A stretch of 64,000 bases of DNA from Petrotoga mobilis SJ95 (GCF_000018605.1 NC_010003.1:1216501-1280500); one strand, 5' to 3'. Shown: positions 26,346 through 37,546, counted from the first letter of the stretch. Numbers and translations are program-made. The notes: generated from the sequence alone by a model not told the origin.

Positions 26346-27515
26346 TTGGCTGTAGTTTCCATATTATCAGGTTTGATTAGTATGGTGATATCTATAAAAT
26401 TGATAAAAAAAGTCCATTGGGCTATTCTTGTTGCAACAATTGTAACTGCGCTAGTTTCTTTGAATTTGAATTATATTGGTAGTAGTTTCCTAGAAACTAT
26501 TACACAAAGCGATTTTTACGAAGTGATAGTTGTTATCTTTGGAATATATCTACTATCAGATACTATGAAGGCAAGTGGAAACTCACAAAAATTCGCCAAA
26601 AACATAAGAACATTATTCAATTCAAGGCAGGCTGTCGGATTGATGCCTATGTTACTGGGGTTACTCCCCATGCCAGGAGGGGCAATGTTCACTGCACCAA
26701 TGGTTAAAGATATAGCCGAAGAAAGCAATATTAATAGGGTCGAAGCTACGGCAATGAACTATTGGTTCAGGCATAGTATGGAGTTCTTTTGGATACTGTA
26801 TCCTGCTTTAATTTTAGAAAGCGCTCTTACGGGGATAAGTTTAACAAAATTATTGTTAATACAACTTCCTATAGGATTATTTGCAATTATCGGAGGTTGG
26901 ATATACTTCAAAAACGGTAAAATCAGTTTAAAAAAAGACAAAAAATTATGGAAAGAACTTTTTGAATCGATTCTTCCCATATTAATTATAATCATCGGGG
27001 TAATTGCTTCTTTACCTGGTTGGCTTGTTGTTTTAGCGGTATCTTTAATATATACCTTTTATCATAAAAACTACAAAGATCTTCTAAATATAAGATGGGA
27101 AACGGTGTTGTTGCTATTGTTCGTTTTTTGGTACAAAAATTTTGTAACTGTGTCAAATTTATCCAACGATTTTGTAGAAAATCTAACTACTTGGGGAGTA
27201 AGTCCATGGTGGATAATAATGATCTCTCCGATTATTATAGGATTGATAACTGGAATAACTCAAGCAGGTTTTGCGGTTACAATGCCGATAGCTTTGTCGT
27301 TCGTTGAAGCGGGAGTTATTTCTTTGGTACCGGTTGCAATTACCACATATTTTTTCTCTGTATTGGGGGTTCTTCTATCACCTGTACATCTCTGTCTTTT
27401 ACTTACATCAAAATATTTTGAAGTCGATATGTTTAGTGTTATAAAAAAAATAATAATTCCCATTTTTTGTGCTATAATGGGTTATATTGTAGTAATGCTA
27501 TTTTTCATCTTCTAA
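26346..27515 (+). CDS. DUF401 family membrane protein
   Basis: The 389-residue integral membrane protein (about ten helices) matches the DUF401 permease-like family: GLLPMPGGAMFTAPMVKDIA, MNYWFRHSMEFFWILYPALI and GLITGITQAGFAVTMPIALS. Members resemble anion/gluconate-type carriers but the substrate is unknown. TTG 26346 is chosen, since the GTG at 26337 is part of the GAGGTG ribosome site. PAP2 follows 21 bp later. Confidence 0.8.
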   Translation: MAVVSILSGLISMVISIKLIKKVHWAILVATIVTALVSLNLNYIGSSFLETITQSDFYEVIVVIFGIYLLSDTMKASGNSQKFAKNIRTLFNSRQAVGLMPMLLGLLPMPGGAMFTAPMVKDIAEESNINRVEATAMNYWFRHSMEFFWILYPALILESALTGISLTKLLLIQLPIGLFAIIGGWIYFKNGKISLKKDKKLWKELFESILPILIIIIGVIASLPGWLVVLAVSLIYTFYHKNYKDLLNIRWETVLLLLFVFWYKNFVTVSNLSNDFVENLTTWGVSPWWIIMISPIIIGLITGITQAGFAVTMPIALSFVEAGVISLVPVAITTYFFSVLGVLLSPVHLCLLLTSKYFEVDMFSVIKKIIIPIFCAIMGYIVVMLFFIF

Positions 27516-27536
27516 TCAAAGGGTGGAGGAATTCAC

Positions 27537-28154
27537 ATGAGAAAACGTTTTATACTTTTCTTAATAGTGATTCTTGTTTTTTCAAGCATAATTACCGCTG
27601 AAGATACTGTAACTAAACAGAGTACCCCCACGTCTAAGTTCACTCTCAATTTAGATGATTTAAGCAGAAACCTAGTTCAGCATAATACTAATTCTTATTT
27701 AGATATAATTTCCAATTTTTTAACTACATATGATTATTACTTTCTTGTTGCAACACCAGTGGTGGGATACACAGTTGGTTATCTTACAAACGATTACAGG
27801 CTAAAAAAAGTATCTGAAGATGCTATTATATCTTCCGTTATTAGTGGAGGAATAACCTTGCTAACAAAAATTGTCGTTGGTAGAGAAAGGCCATATGCTG
27901 AAGATGGTTCATTTTCATTTAAGCCATTCGCTCCCCTCACTCAAGGGGCGACTTATACTTCTTTTCCTTCAGGACATTCTGCCATTGCCTGGTCTGTATA
28001 CACCCCATATGCGAAAGAGTACACTTGGTGGATTTATATTATACCAACAAGTATATCGCTTTCTCGCATCTATGAAGATGTGCATTGGCTCTCAGACGTA
28101 GTAGCTGGTTCTTTCCTGGGGTATTATACGGCATCTTACGTCTATTATTTTTAA
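27537..28154 (+). CDS. PAP2-type phosphatase, exported
   Basis: A 205-residue membrane-associated acid phosphatase of the PAP2 family. The three motifs are visible: KIVVGRERPYAEDG, SFPSGHSAIAWS, and SRIYEDVHWLSDVVAG. An N-terminal signal (FILFLIVILVFSSIITA) directs it to the envelope. Likely lipid phosphate or undecaprenyl pyrophosphate phosphatase. ATG follows GGTGGAGG. Confidence 0.85.
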   Translation: MRKRFILFLIVILVFSSIITAEDTVTKQSTPTSKFTLNLDDLSRNLVQHNTNSYLDIISNFLTTYDYYFLVATPVVGYTVGYLTNDYRLKKVSEDAIISSVISGGITLLTKIVVGRERPYAEDGSFSFKPFAPLTQGATYTSFPSGHSAIAWSVYTPYAKEYTWWIYIIPTSISLSRIYEDVHWLSDVVAGSFLGYYTASYVYYF

Positions 28155-28155
28155 A

Positions 28156-28821
28156 TTAATTATTTTTGCTTTTTAGATAATCCTGATACTTCTTCCAATC
28201 ATTCAAAAATCTTTCAAGACCTATATCCGTCATGGGATGTTTGAACATTTTCTCAAGCACTTCAAAGGGCATAGTAACAACATCTGCTCCAATCAAACCT
28301 GCTTCTAAAACATGCTGAGGATGTCTAACACTAGCCACGATAATTTTAGTTTCATATCCGTAATTGCTGAAGATAACTTCAATTTCTTCTACTATATCCA
28401 TTCCAGTGTTTCCTATGTCATCCATTCTACCGATGAAAGGACTCACGTATGTAGCTCCTGCCTTGGCTGCAAGAAGAGCTTGTAAAGGGCTAAAAACTAA
28501 AGTCGCGTTGGTCTTTATACCTTCTTTGGATAAAGTTTTTATCGCTTTTATTCCATCGGGAATCAAAGGTATTTTAACAACCACAAATTCACTTAAATTT
28601 GCTATTTCTCTGGCTTCTTTTACCATTCCTTCGTAATCTGTGGATACCACTTCGGCACTTACTGGCCCTTCTACAGTTTCACAAATTTCCTTGATTCTTT
28701 CTTCAAATACTGCATTCTCTTTTGAAACCAACGTTGGATTCGTTGTCACACCGTCAACTATTCCCCAAGCTACACCTTTTCTAATTTCCTCTATATTTGC
28801 GGTGTCTAAAAAGATCTCCAT
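28156..28821 (-). CDS. tal: Transaldolase (TalC/fructose-6-phosphate aldolase type)
   Basis: The 221-residue Schiff-base aldolase has the family opening [16 protein letters not shown] and the active-site Lys in [11 protein letters not shown], followed by [13 protein letters not shown]. Short transaldolases of this kind act in the pentose phosphate pathway. It ends 2 bp from the convergent PAP2 gene; the start follows AGGGAGGG. Confidence 0.9.
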   Translation of the reverse strand: MEIFLDTANIEEIRKGVAWGIVDGVTTNPTLVSKENAVFEERIKEICETVEGPVSAEVVSTDYEGMVKEAREIANLSEFVVVKIPLIPDGIKAIKTLSKEGIKTNATLVFSPLQALLAAKAGATYVSPFIGRMDDIGNTGMDIVEEIEVIFSNYGYETKIIVASVRHPQHVLEAGLIGADVVTMPFEVLEKMFKHPMTDIGLERFLNDWKKYQDYLKSKNN

Positions 28822-28871
28822 TTCTAAATTCCCTCCCTACTATGATTTTTGTCATAACAATTATAGCATAA

Positions 28872-29534
28872 TCAAGTCTTCAATTTCCTTAAGATTATTT
28901 TATCCCCATTTTTAACGAATAAACCTTCTTTTTGCATCTGCGAAAATGCCCTCGATAAAGAAGGCCTTGTTACACCGAATAAGTTGGCTAACTCTTCTAA
29001 AGTTAGAGGTATAGTTAACTCGTTGGATTTATTTTGCTGATTGTAAAGGTTTAAAAGATACATTGTGATTTTTTCTCTTATTGTATGAAAAGCGTTTACC
29101 CGTAATTTTGCAGTTACGAACTGAAACTTTTCGCCTATATCTTCAAGAAATGAAAGTAAAAGAACATTGTTACTTTGAAATAATCTTATTAAATCTTCTT
29201 TTTCAATATAAAGTATAGCAACATCTTTAACCGCTAAAACATCGACAGGTAGGAAATTATCTTTTGAAAATAACAAGGCAGAAGCTAAAATATCCGGAGA
29301 TTTCATCCTTTCTACTTCTAAAATTTTCCCATTAAAATCAACCATTTCTGTGATAACTTCTCCTTCGATTAAGATCATTAATTTTTCAACTTTTTCCCCA
29401 GAAGTATAGATAAGGGAACCTTTTGAAAATTTTTTAATTGAATAGCGAACATTACCAAAAATTTTCATCAATTCAGCTTTTGAAAAATTTTTAAATATCT
29501 TTAATTTACCTATCTTATCAATGTAGCTATCCAT
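28872..29534 (-). CDS. Crp/Fnr-family regulator, probably HcpR
   Basis: A 220-residue regulator with an N-terminal cyclic-nucleotide-type sensor fold (residues ~10-130; SKGSLIYTSGEKVEKLMILIEG) and a C-terminal winged helix (PLTLEELANLFGVTRPSLSRAFSQMQKEG). No Fe-S Cys cluster is seen, so not a classical FNR. It is divergent from hybrid-cluster protein with a GTAAC-N4-GTTAC palindrome between them, the arrangement expected of HcpR, which controls nitrosative-stress genes. Confidence 0.82.
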   Translation of the reverse strand: MDSYIDKIGKLKIFKNFSKAELMKIFGNVRYSIKKFSKGSLIYTSGEKVEKLMILIEGEVITEMVDFNGKILEVERMKSPDILASALLFSKDNFLPVDVLAVKDVAILYIEKEDLIRLFQSNNVLLLSFLEDIGEKFQFVTAKLRVNAFHTIREKITMYLLNLYNQQNKSNELTIPLTLEELANLFGVTRPSLSRAFSQMQKEGLFVKNGDKIILRKLKT

Positions 29535-29569
29535 GATTCAATCACCTCAAAATTTAAAAAACAAAGTGC

Positions 29570-29583
29570 GTAACATTTGTTAC
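29570..29583. promoter_or_regulatory. HcpR-type operator GTAAC-ATTT-GTTAC
   Basis: A perfect 5-bp inverted repeat with four-base spacer between the regulator gene and hcp. It ends where the hcp -35 begins; its centre lies about 42 bp upstream of the expected hcp start, the usual place for a class II activator. Confidence 0.65.
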
Positions 29584-29612
29584 TGACAAAATTACTCCGA
29601 TTTAATTATACT
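29583..29612 (+). promoter_or_regulatory. hcp promoter
   Basis: CTGACA (29583-29588), 18-bp spacer, TATACT (29607-29612). Confidence 0.5.
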
Positions 29613-29698
29613 TAAAATGAAAGGAAATTCAAAGTTTCTTCAATAAAGAAAGGTTTCAGTGGTAAAAAAATAAAATTTCAGATAGGAGGAAAGAAAAG

Positions 29699-31330
29699 AT
29701 GGAGATGTTTTGTTATCAATGTCAGGAAACCTTAAGAAATGAGGCTTGTGTTGCTCAAGGTGTATGTGGAAAAAGTCCGGAAACTGCAAACTTGCAGGAT
29801 CTATTGATTTACGTACTAAAAGGGATTTCCTATTGGGCTAATAAAGCAAGGGAATTGAACGTAGAAGATGAAAGTGTTGACCTTTTTGTTGCAGAAGGCT
29901 TGTTTGTAACAATAACGAATGTTAACTTTGATGAAGGAAGAATAGTTGAATACATTGATGAAGCAGTAGATAAAAGAAGAATCATAGAAAATAAATTCAA
30001 AGAAGTTTATGAAAAAAAATACAACGAAAAATTTCAGGAAAAAGTACCTGATGCCGCAGTATGGAATCCGAAAGATAACAATGAAGACGAATACTTAAAT
30101 AAAGCCGTTGAAGTAGGTGTTTTATCGGAATCAGACGAGGATATAAGATCGCTTAAGAATTTTCTTGTAATTGGTTTAAAGGGAGTGGCTGCCTACACCG
30201 ATCATGCCTATATCTTAAAACACTCCAACGACGATATACTTGCATTCATAGAAAAGGCTTTGGCAGAAACCTTACGTGAAGATATCACCGTTGATGAATT
30301 AATGAATTTAGTGCTGAAAATAGGCGAATATGGGGTAAACGCCATGGCTTTACTAGATGAGGCAAATACTTCTACCTTTGGAAATCCTGAAATAACCCAA
30401 GTTTACACAGGAACATACGAAACACCCGCTATTCTTGTCAGTGGCCATGATCTTTTAGATCTGTATGAAATTTTAGAACAAACTAAAGGTAAAGGAATCA
30501 AAGTATATACACATGGAGAAATGCTACCAGCAAACGCCTATCCAGGATTAAAAAAGTACGAACATTTAGCAGGAAATTTTGGAGGTTCTTGGTGGAAACA
30601 ACAACAAGAGTTTGAAGATTTTGGTGGAGCTGTAGTAATGACAACGAATTGTATTCAAAAGCCAAGAAATTCCTACAAAGACAGAATTTTCACAACCGGA
30701 CTTGTGGGATGGCCAGATGTTCAACATATACCAAATAGAAAAAAGGACGGTCAAAAGGATTTTACTCCCGTAATACAAAAAGCACTCGAAATTGGCCCCA
30801 TCAAAAAAAGAGAGGGAAAAGCTATAACTATTGGATTTGCTCATGAACAGACAGCTCAAGTTGCTGATAAAATTGTCGAGGCAGTAAAATCTGGTAAAAT
30901 AACCAAATTTTACGTCATGGGTGGTTGTGATGGAAGAAACAAAGATCGTGAATACTATACTAATTTTGCCAAAGATCTCCCAAAAAGTGCCGTTATTTTA
31001 ACCGCAGGTTGTGCCAAGTACAGGTACAATATGCTAGATTTGGGGGATATTGATGGAATACCAAGGGTTATAGATGCAGGGCAATGTAATGATTCTTATT
31101 CTTTAGTTTTAACGGCCTTAAAATTGAAAGAAGCATTCGATTTAAAGGATATAAACGAGCTACCCATTGAATACAACATAGCTTGGTACGAGCAGAAAGC
31201 TGTAACTGTTTTGTTATCATTGTTGTATATGGGAGTGAAGGGAATAAGATTAGGTCCAACACTACCTGCCTTTCTATCACCAAACGTTTTGGAGACGGTC
31301 GCAAAAACTTTTGATATAAAAACTATATAA
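29699..31330 (+). CDS. hcp: Hybrid-cluster protein (hydroxylamine/NO reductase)
   Basis: Reduces nitric oxide or hydroxylamine, protecting against nitrosative stress. The 543-residue protein has the N-terminal cluster motif C5-x2-C8-x8-C17-x5-C23 (FCYQCQETLRNEACVAQGVCG region) and hybrid-cluster ligands later (TNCIQKP, GGCDGR, GCAKYRYN, DAGQCNDSY). ATG follows AGGAGG. Single-gene unit with its own terminator; probably activated by the divergent Crp/Fnr protein. No hcr reductase is adjacent. Confidence 0.95.
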   Translation: MEMFCYQCQETLRNEACVAQGVCGKSPETANLQDLLIYVLKGISYWANKARELNVEDESVDLFVAEGLFVTITNVNFDEGRIVEYIDEAVDKRRIIENKFKEVYEKKYNEKFQEKVPDAAVWNPKDNNEDEYLNKAVEVGVLSESDEDIRSLKNFLVIGLKGVAAYTDHAYILKHSNDDILAFIEKALAETLREDITVDELMNLVLKIGEYGVNAMALLDEANTSTFGNPEITQVYTGTYETPAILVSGHDLLDLYEILEQTKGKGIKVYTHGEMLPANAYPGLKKYEHLAGNFGGSWWKQQQEFEDFGGAVVMTTNCIQKPRNSYKDRIFTTGLVGWPDVQHIPNRKKDGQKDFTPVIQKALEIGPIKKREGKAITIGFAHEQTAQVADKIVEAVKSGKITKFYVMGGCDGRNKDREYYTNFAKDLPKSAVILTAGCAKYRYNMLDLGDIDGIPRVIDAGQCNDSYSLVLTALKLKEAFDLKDINELPIEYNIAWYEQKAVTVLLSLLYMGVKGIRLGPTLPAFLSPNVLETVAKTFDIKTI

Positions 31331-31347
31331 ATAATTTTATACGTATA

Positions 31348-31385
31348 AAAGGCGTCCAATCTTTGGCGCCTTTCTTTTTTTTTTA
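31348..31385 (+). terminator. hcp terminator
   Basis: AAAGGCG and CGCCTTT form a stem around a 12-base loop, then C and eleven T. Confidence 0.85.
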
Positions 31386-31488
31386 GTGGTTACAATTATA
31401 ATTACTGATACAAATACAAGTTCCAAGAGGAATAAATATGATATAATATGAAAGGAAGGATTGCTAACTTTTTATAGGAGGGATAGAA

Positions 31489-32901
31489 GTGAATTTAAGT
31501 AATGCTCAATACTTAGAGATTTTAAACCATTCTCTTTCATCGGGGGGAGAGTATTCAGAAATCTTCTATGAAGATTTTTATGGTACCTCGATTGTTTACG
31601 ATAACGGTAAAATTGAAAAAATAAATTTTTCAAGTACAAAAGGTGCAAGTATAAGGGTTGTATCAGCTGAAGAAACGATTTTTGCTCATACTAACGATCC
31701 CACATACGAGAATCTTATGAGTCTTGCTGAGACTTTGAGAAAGAACGCAAGCGAAAGATTTGGCTCTAATGATATCGTAAAGGTTGAAGAATTGAAAGAG
31801 GCAGAAAAGAGGGATTTTGCACCATTTGAAATACCTTTCGACAATGTACCTGTAGAACAAAAAGTAGAAAAGGTTCTTAAAGGTGTAGAATTACTTAAGA
31901 ATGCCGATAAACGCATCAAACAGATCACCGTTTCCTATGCAGATAGTAGTAGAAAGGTAAAAATAGTGAATTCAGAAGGGAAAATAGTTGAGGATATTAG
32001 AAATTATCCACGTTATGCTGCTATAATATTTGCACAGGACGAAGAAGGGAATTTGTTCAGAGGTTATTCCTCCGATGGAGCAAACATGGGATTTGAATTT
32101 TTTACAGATGAGATGATAGAAAAAGTAGCAAAAGACGCCGTCAGACAAGTAGTTTCACAAATAGAAGGAGTGGATGCTCCTGCAGGCGAATTCACGGTTG
32201 TTTTGTCTTCTGAAGCTGGAGGAACCATGATACATGAAGCATGTGGGCACGGTATGGAAGCAGACTTGGTACTTTCCGGTTCTGTGTACAGAGAAAAAGT
32301 TGGAAAGAAAATCGCTTCGGAAAAAATTACCGTTGTAGACGATGGAACAGATAAAAACAAAAGAGGGACCCTTAATTATGATGACGAGGGAACTCCTACC
32401 CAGAGGACCGTTTTAATTGAAAAAGGCGTGTTAAAAGGATACATGCACTCGAAAATAACTGCCAAAAAATTTGGTGTTGAACCCACAGGTAACGGTAGAA
32501 GGGAATCTTATATGGTGCTACCCATCGTTAGGATGAGAAACACGATGATCTTACCAGGAGAAGATGATCCACAAGATATAATTAAATCTGTAAAATACGG
32601 TATATTTGTTAGAAAGATGGGTGGAGGACAAGTTGATGTAATAAGTGGTGATTTTCAGTTTGGAGTTGATGAAGGTTATATTATAGAAAATGGTGAAATA
32701 AAGCAATCGATCCGTGGAGCGAGCTTAGTTGGCAACGGATTAAAAGTCTTAGAAAGCATAGATATGGTTGGTAATGATTTGGGATATGGTGTTGGAACCT
32801 GTGGTAAAGACGGTCAAGGGGCTCCAGTTTCCGATGCCCAGCCTACCATAAGAATACCGAAGTTAATTGTTGGTGGAATAGTAAAAGGGGGTAACAATTA
32901 A
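31489..32901 (+). CDS. tldD: TldD metalloprotease subunit
   Basis: The 470-residue catalytic half of the TldD/TldE heterodimer, which degrades unfolded or modified peptides. It has the zinc motif in TMIHEACGHGMEADL (HExxxH). GTG 31489 follows TAGGAGGG. The stop overlaps the tldE start by one base. Confidence 0.93.
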   Translation: MNLSNAQYLEILNHSLSSGGEYSEIFYEDFYGTSIVYDNGKIEKINFSSTKGASIRVVSAEETIFAHTNDPTYENLMSLAETLRKNASERFGSNDIVKVEELKEAEKRDFAPFEIPFDNVPVEQKVEKVLKGVELLKNADKRIKQITVSYADSSRKVKIVNSEGKIVEDIRNYPRYAAIIFAQDEEGNLFRGYSSDGANMGFEFFTDEMIEKVAKDAVRQVVSQIEGVDAPAGEFTVVLSSEAGGTMIHEACGHGMEADLVLSGSVYREKVGKKIASEKITVVDDGTDKNKRGTLNYDDEGTPTQRTVLIEKGVLKGYMHSKITAKKFGVEPTGNGRRESYMVLPIVRMRNTMILPGEDDPQDIIKSVKYGIFVRKMGGGQVDVISGDFQFGVDEGYIIENGEIKQSIRGASLVGNGLKVLESIDMVGNDLGYGVGTCGKDGQGAPVSDAQPTIRIPKLIVGGIVKGGNN

Positions 32902-34235
32902 TGACTAATATAAAATCAATTATAGAAAAATCCATGAAAGAGATAAAAAGTAAAGGGCTTAAAGGACAGATAAATGTGATTTCCACTGAAAGTAAGAATG
33001 CCTCTTTCAGTAATGGAAAGTTAGAACAGTTAACCGAAGGAGAAAAGGGAGCAGCAGGTATCAAAGTTATTTCTCCCGATGGAAGAACAGCCACATCGTC
33101 ATCTAATATTTTAACAGAAGAAGGAATAATGCAAGCTGTTGAAAAAGCAATTGAAATGACTAAATATACAGAAAAAGACGAAGCAAACGACATATCAAAT
33201 GACGAACAGTTTACATACATAGATTGGGCTTTCGATGCAGACACAAAGGATATGAATTTAGACGAGGTTATGAAATTAGCTCAAGAACTAGAAAAAAAGG
33301 CTAAGAGTGAAGATGAAAGGATAAAATTTGTTCGTGGTGCTGAGTATGAAGTTGCATTAACCAGGATTCATTTTGGCAATACGAATGGTCTTTACAAAAA
33401 CGCTTTGTTTACAAACGCTGCCAGTTCGATTAGTTTAGCAGCAATTGAAGGAGAAGATTCCTCATTTGGTTTTGATTATCAATTATCTCAAAGCTACAGG
33501 CTTATAGACATAGACCGCATAGTGAAAAATTCTGTAGAAATGGCGGTATCAGGTTTAAAATCAGAGGTTTTAAGTTCTGGTAGATACGATATTGTCATGA
33601 GTCCTTTCGCTTCTAGTATGTTCCTAGGGACATTGATAACTCCTTTGTCGGGAGAAAATGTTTACAAGGGTAAATCTTTTTTGAAAGATGAATTAGGTGA
33701 GAAAGTAGCCAATTCAACGGTTACCCTCATACATGATCCTATGAATGGTTCTGCACCAATCATAGCCTCCTTTGACAATGAAGGAACCAATACCTCAAGA
33801 TTCAACGTTATAGAAAATGGTGTCCTAAAAGGGTTCTTACATAATATATATTCTGCAAAAAAGTTGGGTGCAAAACCAACCGGCAACAGTTTTGCATCGG
33901 TGGAATCTCCAAATCCTTCCATTGGAACGATAAACCTTCATTTTATCGCTAACAAGACGAGAAAAGATATTTTGAATGTTCCAAAAGCTCTTTATGTCAC
34001 CAACATAATGGGTATGCATACCGCCGATCCGGTTTCTGGAAGATTCTCTGTGCAAATAAGTGGAAGATTAATTGAAAACGGAGAGTTTGTAAGAAGTTTT
34101 AGAGGGATGACCTTAGCTGGAACGCTGGAAGAGTTGTTGAATAATTTAGAATATATAGGTTCTGATTTCAAGTATTTAGGTCCAGTAGCCGGTTCTACTA
34201 TGTTGATAAGGGATTTAAGCGTGGGCGGTAAATAG
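32901..34235 (+). CDS. tldE: TldE/PmbA protease subunit
   Basis: The 444-residue partner of TldD (PmbA family): same fold, with GRYDIVMSPFASSMFLGTLI and the C-terminal GSDFKYLGPVAGSTMLIRDL, but no HExxxH site, as expected. A nested-hairpin terminator follows. Confidence 0.92.
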   Translation: MTNIKSIIEKSMKEIKSKGLKGQINVISTESKNASFSNGKLEQLTEGEKGAAGIKVISPDGRTATSSSNILTEEGIMQAVEKAIEMTKYTEKDEANDISNDEQFTYIDWAFDADTKDMNLDEVMKLAQELEKKAKSEDERIKFVRGAEYEVALTRIHFGNTNGLYKNALFTNAASSISLAAIEGEDSSFGFDYQLSQSYRLIDIDRIVKNSVEMAVSGLKSEVLSSGRYDIVMSPFASSMFLGTLITPLSGENVYKGKSFLKDELGEKVANSTVTLIHDPMNGSAPIIASFDNEGTNTSRFNVIENGVLKGFLHNIYSAKKLGAKPTGNSFASVESPNPSIGTINLHFIANKTRKDILNVPKALYVTNIMGMHTADPVSGRFSVQISGRLIENGEFVRSFRGMTLAGTLEELLNNLEYIGSDFKYLGPVAGSTMLIRDLSVGGK

Positions 34236-34260
34236 AAGAAGAAGTCTAAAAAAGGAGTAT

Positions 34261-34303
34261 AAGGCGTTTAATCGCTTTTAAAAGCGTTTAAACGCCTTTT
34301 TTT
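34261..34303 (+). terminator. tldDE terminator (nested palindrome)
   Basis: AAGGCGTTTAA pairs with TTAAACGCCTT; the loop holds a second perfect palindrome CGCTTTTAAAAGCG (34273-34286). A T-run follows. Confidence 0.85.
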
Positions 34304-34391
34304 CGTCTTAATTGGGAATTATCTAGTTTGAGAAAGAAGGTATAATGTTGTAAGATATAATTGATAATGAAAAAAATTTCACACATTGTAG

Positions 34392-35435
<1,044 letters not shown>

Positions 35436-35449
35436 AGGAGGTCAGATTT

Positions 35450-35752
35450 ATGAAGATAAAAAAGGGTGACTGGGTTCAAATTCATTACATTGTTTTAAAT
35501 CCTGAAGAAAGGGCTTCACATTTGCCGGAAGACACCAAAAAAGTACCTTTTGAAGTTAGAATAAAAGGTTTTTTGGAAGATGAAAAGGCTGAAATAGGCG
35601 ATATCGTCACCATTAAAACCCCTATTGGAAGAATAGTTAAAGGAAAATTGGAAAAAGTTAATCCTAAATACGAGCATAACTTTGGGGAACCTATTCCCGA
35701 ATTGTTAAAAATTAATAAAGATGATTTGTTGGCAGGTGAAAGAAATGGATAA
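35450..35752 (+). CDS. ortA: 2-amino-4-ketopentanoate thiolase, alpha subunit
   Basis: A 100-residue small subunit (KKGDWVQIHYIVLNPEERA...LPEDTKKVPFEVRIKGFL), matching OrtA in length and sequence. With OrtB it cleaves 2-amino-4-ketopentanoate with CoA to acetyl-CoA and alanine. Overlaps ortB by 8 bp. Confidence 0.88.
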   Translation: MKIKKGDWVQIHYIVLNPEERASHLPEDTKKVPFEVRIKGFLEDEKAEIGDIVTIKTPIGRIVKGKLEKVNPKYEHNFGEPIPELLKINKDDLLAGERNG

Positions 35753-37163
35753 ATCTTACAAAGCGGTGATGGAAAGACAGGTAGAGATCATCAAAAAATC
35801 TGTAGGACTTGATTACAATAAATATGAAATAGAAGGAATCGCCTTTGATTATGAAAAGATGATGAATGAATCGGGTTTTTCAATCGAAGAAGTTGTAAGA
35901 ATCCAAAAAGAAACAGGTGTTGGAAACACTCCCCTTGTTGAACTAAAAAATATAAACAAATTGATTAAAAAATTGTCTGATAAAGGGAAAGGTGCAAGGA
36001 TCTTCGTTAAGGATGAACAAACTAACCCATCCGGTTCTTTCAAAGATAGAAGGGCTTCTATAAGTGTATATATGGCAAAAAAATTAGGGTATGAAGGCGT
36101 TATAGCAGCTACAAGTGGTAATTATGGTGCCGCTGTAGCTTCTCAAGCAGCTAAAAGAGGTTTAAAATCTATTATAATTCAAGAATGTTTCGATTCTCGA
36201 GGTGTTGGTCAACCTGAGATCTTAGAAAAAGAAAGGTCGTGTGCAGCTTATGGAAGTGAAGTTGTTCAAGTAAGTGTAGGACCAGAATTATTTTATTATA
36301 CCCTTCTTCTTCTTGAAGAAACAGGATTTTTTAATGCATCGCTTTACTCACCTTACGGCATTACCGGAATAGAAACGTTGGGGGTGGAGATAGCTAATCA
36401 AACCAAAGAATTGACAGGGAAATTCCCAGATCTTGTTGTAAGTACCCATGCAGGAGGAGGTTTGACCACTGGAACTGCAAGAGGATTAAAAAAAGCTGGG
36501 GCAGATTCAACCAAGATTGTTGGGGCAAGCGTTGATTTAAGAGGCTTGCATATGGCTTCTGATAAAGATTTCAATAGAAAATCTTTTACTACAGGACACA
36601 CAGGATTTGGGATCCCGTTTGCGGTCTTTCCTGACAGATCCGATGTTCCAAGGAATGCGGCAAGGGTGTTGAGGTATATGGACAGATATGTTCTTGTAAC
36701 TCAAGGAGAAGTATTCTATATGACTGAATTACTCGCAAAACTCGAAGGGCTACAAAGAGGACCTGCTGGTAATACCTCGCTGGTGGCAGCTTTTGCTTTG
36801 GCAAGGGAAATGAATGAGGATGAAATAATAGTTGTAAACGAAACAGAATACACAGGAGCAGGGAAGTTACCAAGTGCCCAACTCACTTTTGCCAAAGAAA
36901 ATGGGATTCAAGTAATATCAGGCGATCCAATAAAAGATGATAAACCAGGGGAAAGAATCGTGATACCTGAAGATCCTTCACAAATAGGCTACATTGAAAT
37001 TCCAATGTCTCAATTGAAAGAATCGTATGTAAACCAGCTTATAAAAAGACTTGGAAAAACTGATTTCACTCAAAAAGAAATTCAATTCATATCAGAGGAA
37101 ATAAGGGAAGATGAAGATTCGGTAATAAACTTGATTAAAAAGGCAAAGGAGGAGTCTTTGTGA
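35745..37163 (+). CDS. ortB: 2-amino-4-ketopentanoate thiolase, beta subunit
   Basis: A 472-residue PLP enzyme of the fold-type II (threonine synthase-like) group. The PLP-Lys motif is NPSGSFKDRRA, followed by ATSGNYGAAVASQAAKRG. ATG 35745 is chosen because it follows GGCAGGTG at suitable distance; the longer frame from 35721 lies inside ortA. Overlaps oraS by 4 bp. Confidence 0.9.
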   Translation: MDKSYKAVMERQVEIIKKSVGLDYNKYEIEGIAFDYEKMMNESGFSIEEVVRIQKETGVGNTPLVELKNINKLIKKLSDKGKGARIFVKDEQTNPSGSFKDRRASISVYMAKKLGYEGVIAATSGNYGAAVASQAAKRGLKSIIIQECFDSRGVGQPEILEKERSCAAYGSEVVQVSVGPELFYYTLLLLEETGFFNASLYSPYGITGIETLGVEIANQTKELTGKFPDLVVSTHAGGGLTTGTARGLKKAGADSTKIVGASVDLRGLHMASDKDFNRKSFTTGHTGFGIPFAVFPDRSDVPRNAARVLRYMDRYVLVTQGEVFYMTELLAKLEGLQRGPAGNTSLVAAFALAREMNEDEIIVVNETEYTGAGKLPSAQLTFAKENGIQVISGDPIKDDKPGERIVIPEDPSQIGYIEIPMSQLKESYVNQLIKRLGKTDFTQKEIQFISEEIREDEDSVINLIKKAKEESL

Positions 37164-37546
37164 AAGAAAGAGCCGATGACTTTCAGGAAAGGTCAAAGAA
37201 ACTTCAAAACTTGACTGATGAGGAATTAGACAATTATTTTTGGAATTTAGTTGGAAAGGTAGTAGATCCCTTAGTAAATTTGGCAGAAACACATACCTCT
37301 CCTTCTATAGAAAGATCTGTCTTGCTGAGAATGGGGTTTAATTCCCTTCAGGCAAAGGCGTTGGTTGATAAGATTGTACAAGAAAATTTATTATCAAAAG
37401 GAGCAGGGAATGTGGTCTACAAAATCGCAAAACAAAAAAATATAGGAATAATGGAAGCGGGAGAGGCACTATTAAACGGTCGTTTTTGGGATGATGTTGA
37501 GAATATCTTTAGAGGTGGTGATACAAGTGAAACTTCAACCAAATGA
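37160..37546 (+). CDS. oraS: D-ornithine 4,5-aminomutase, S subunit
   Basis: A 128-residue small subunit of the B12/PLP-dependent aminomutase that moves the 5-amino group of D-ornithine to C4. The sequence (DDFQERSKKLQNLTDEELDNYFW; THTSPSIERSVLLRMGF) fits OraS. GTG 37160 overlaps the ortB stop; its end overlaps the oraE start by 20 bp. Confidence 0.9.
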   Translation: MKERADDFQERSKKLQNLTDEELDNYFWNLVGKVVDPLVNLAETHTSPSIERSVLLRMGFNSLQAKALVDKIVQENLLSKGAGNVVYKIAKQKNIGIMEAGEALLNGRFWDDVENIFRGGDTSETSTK

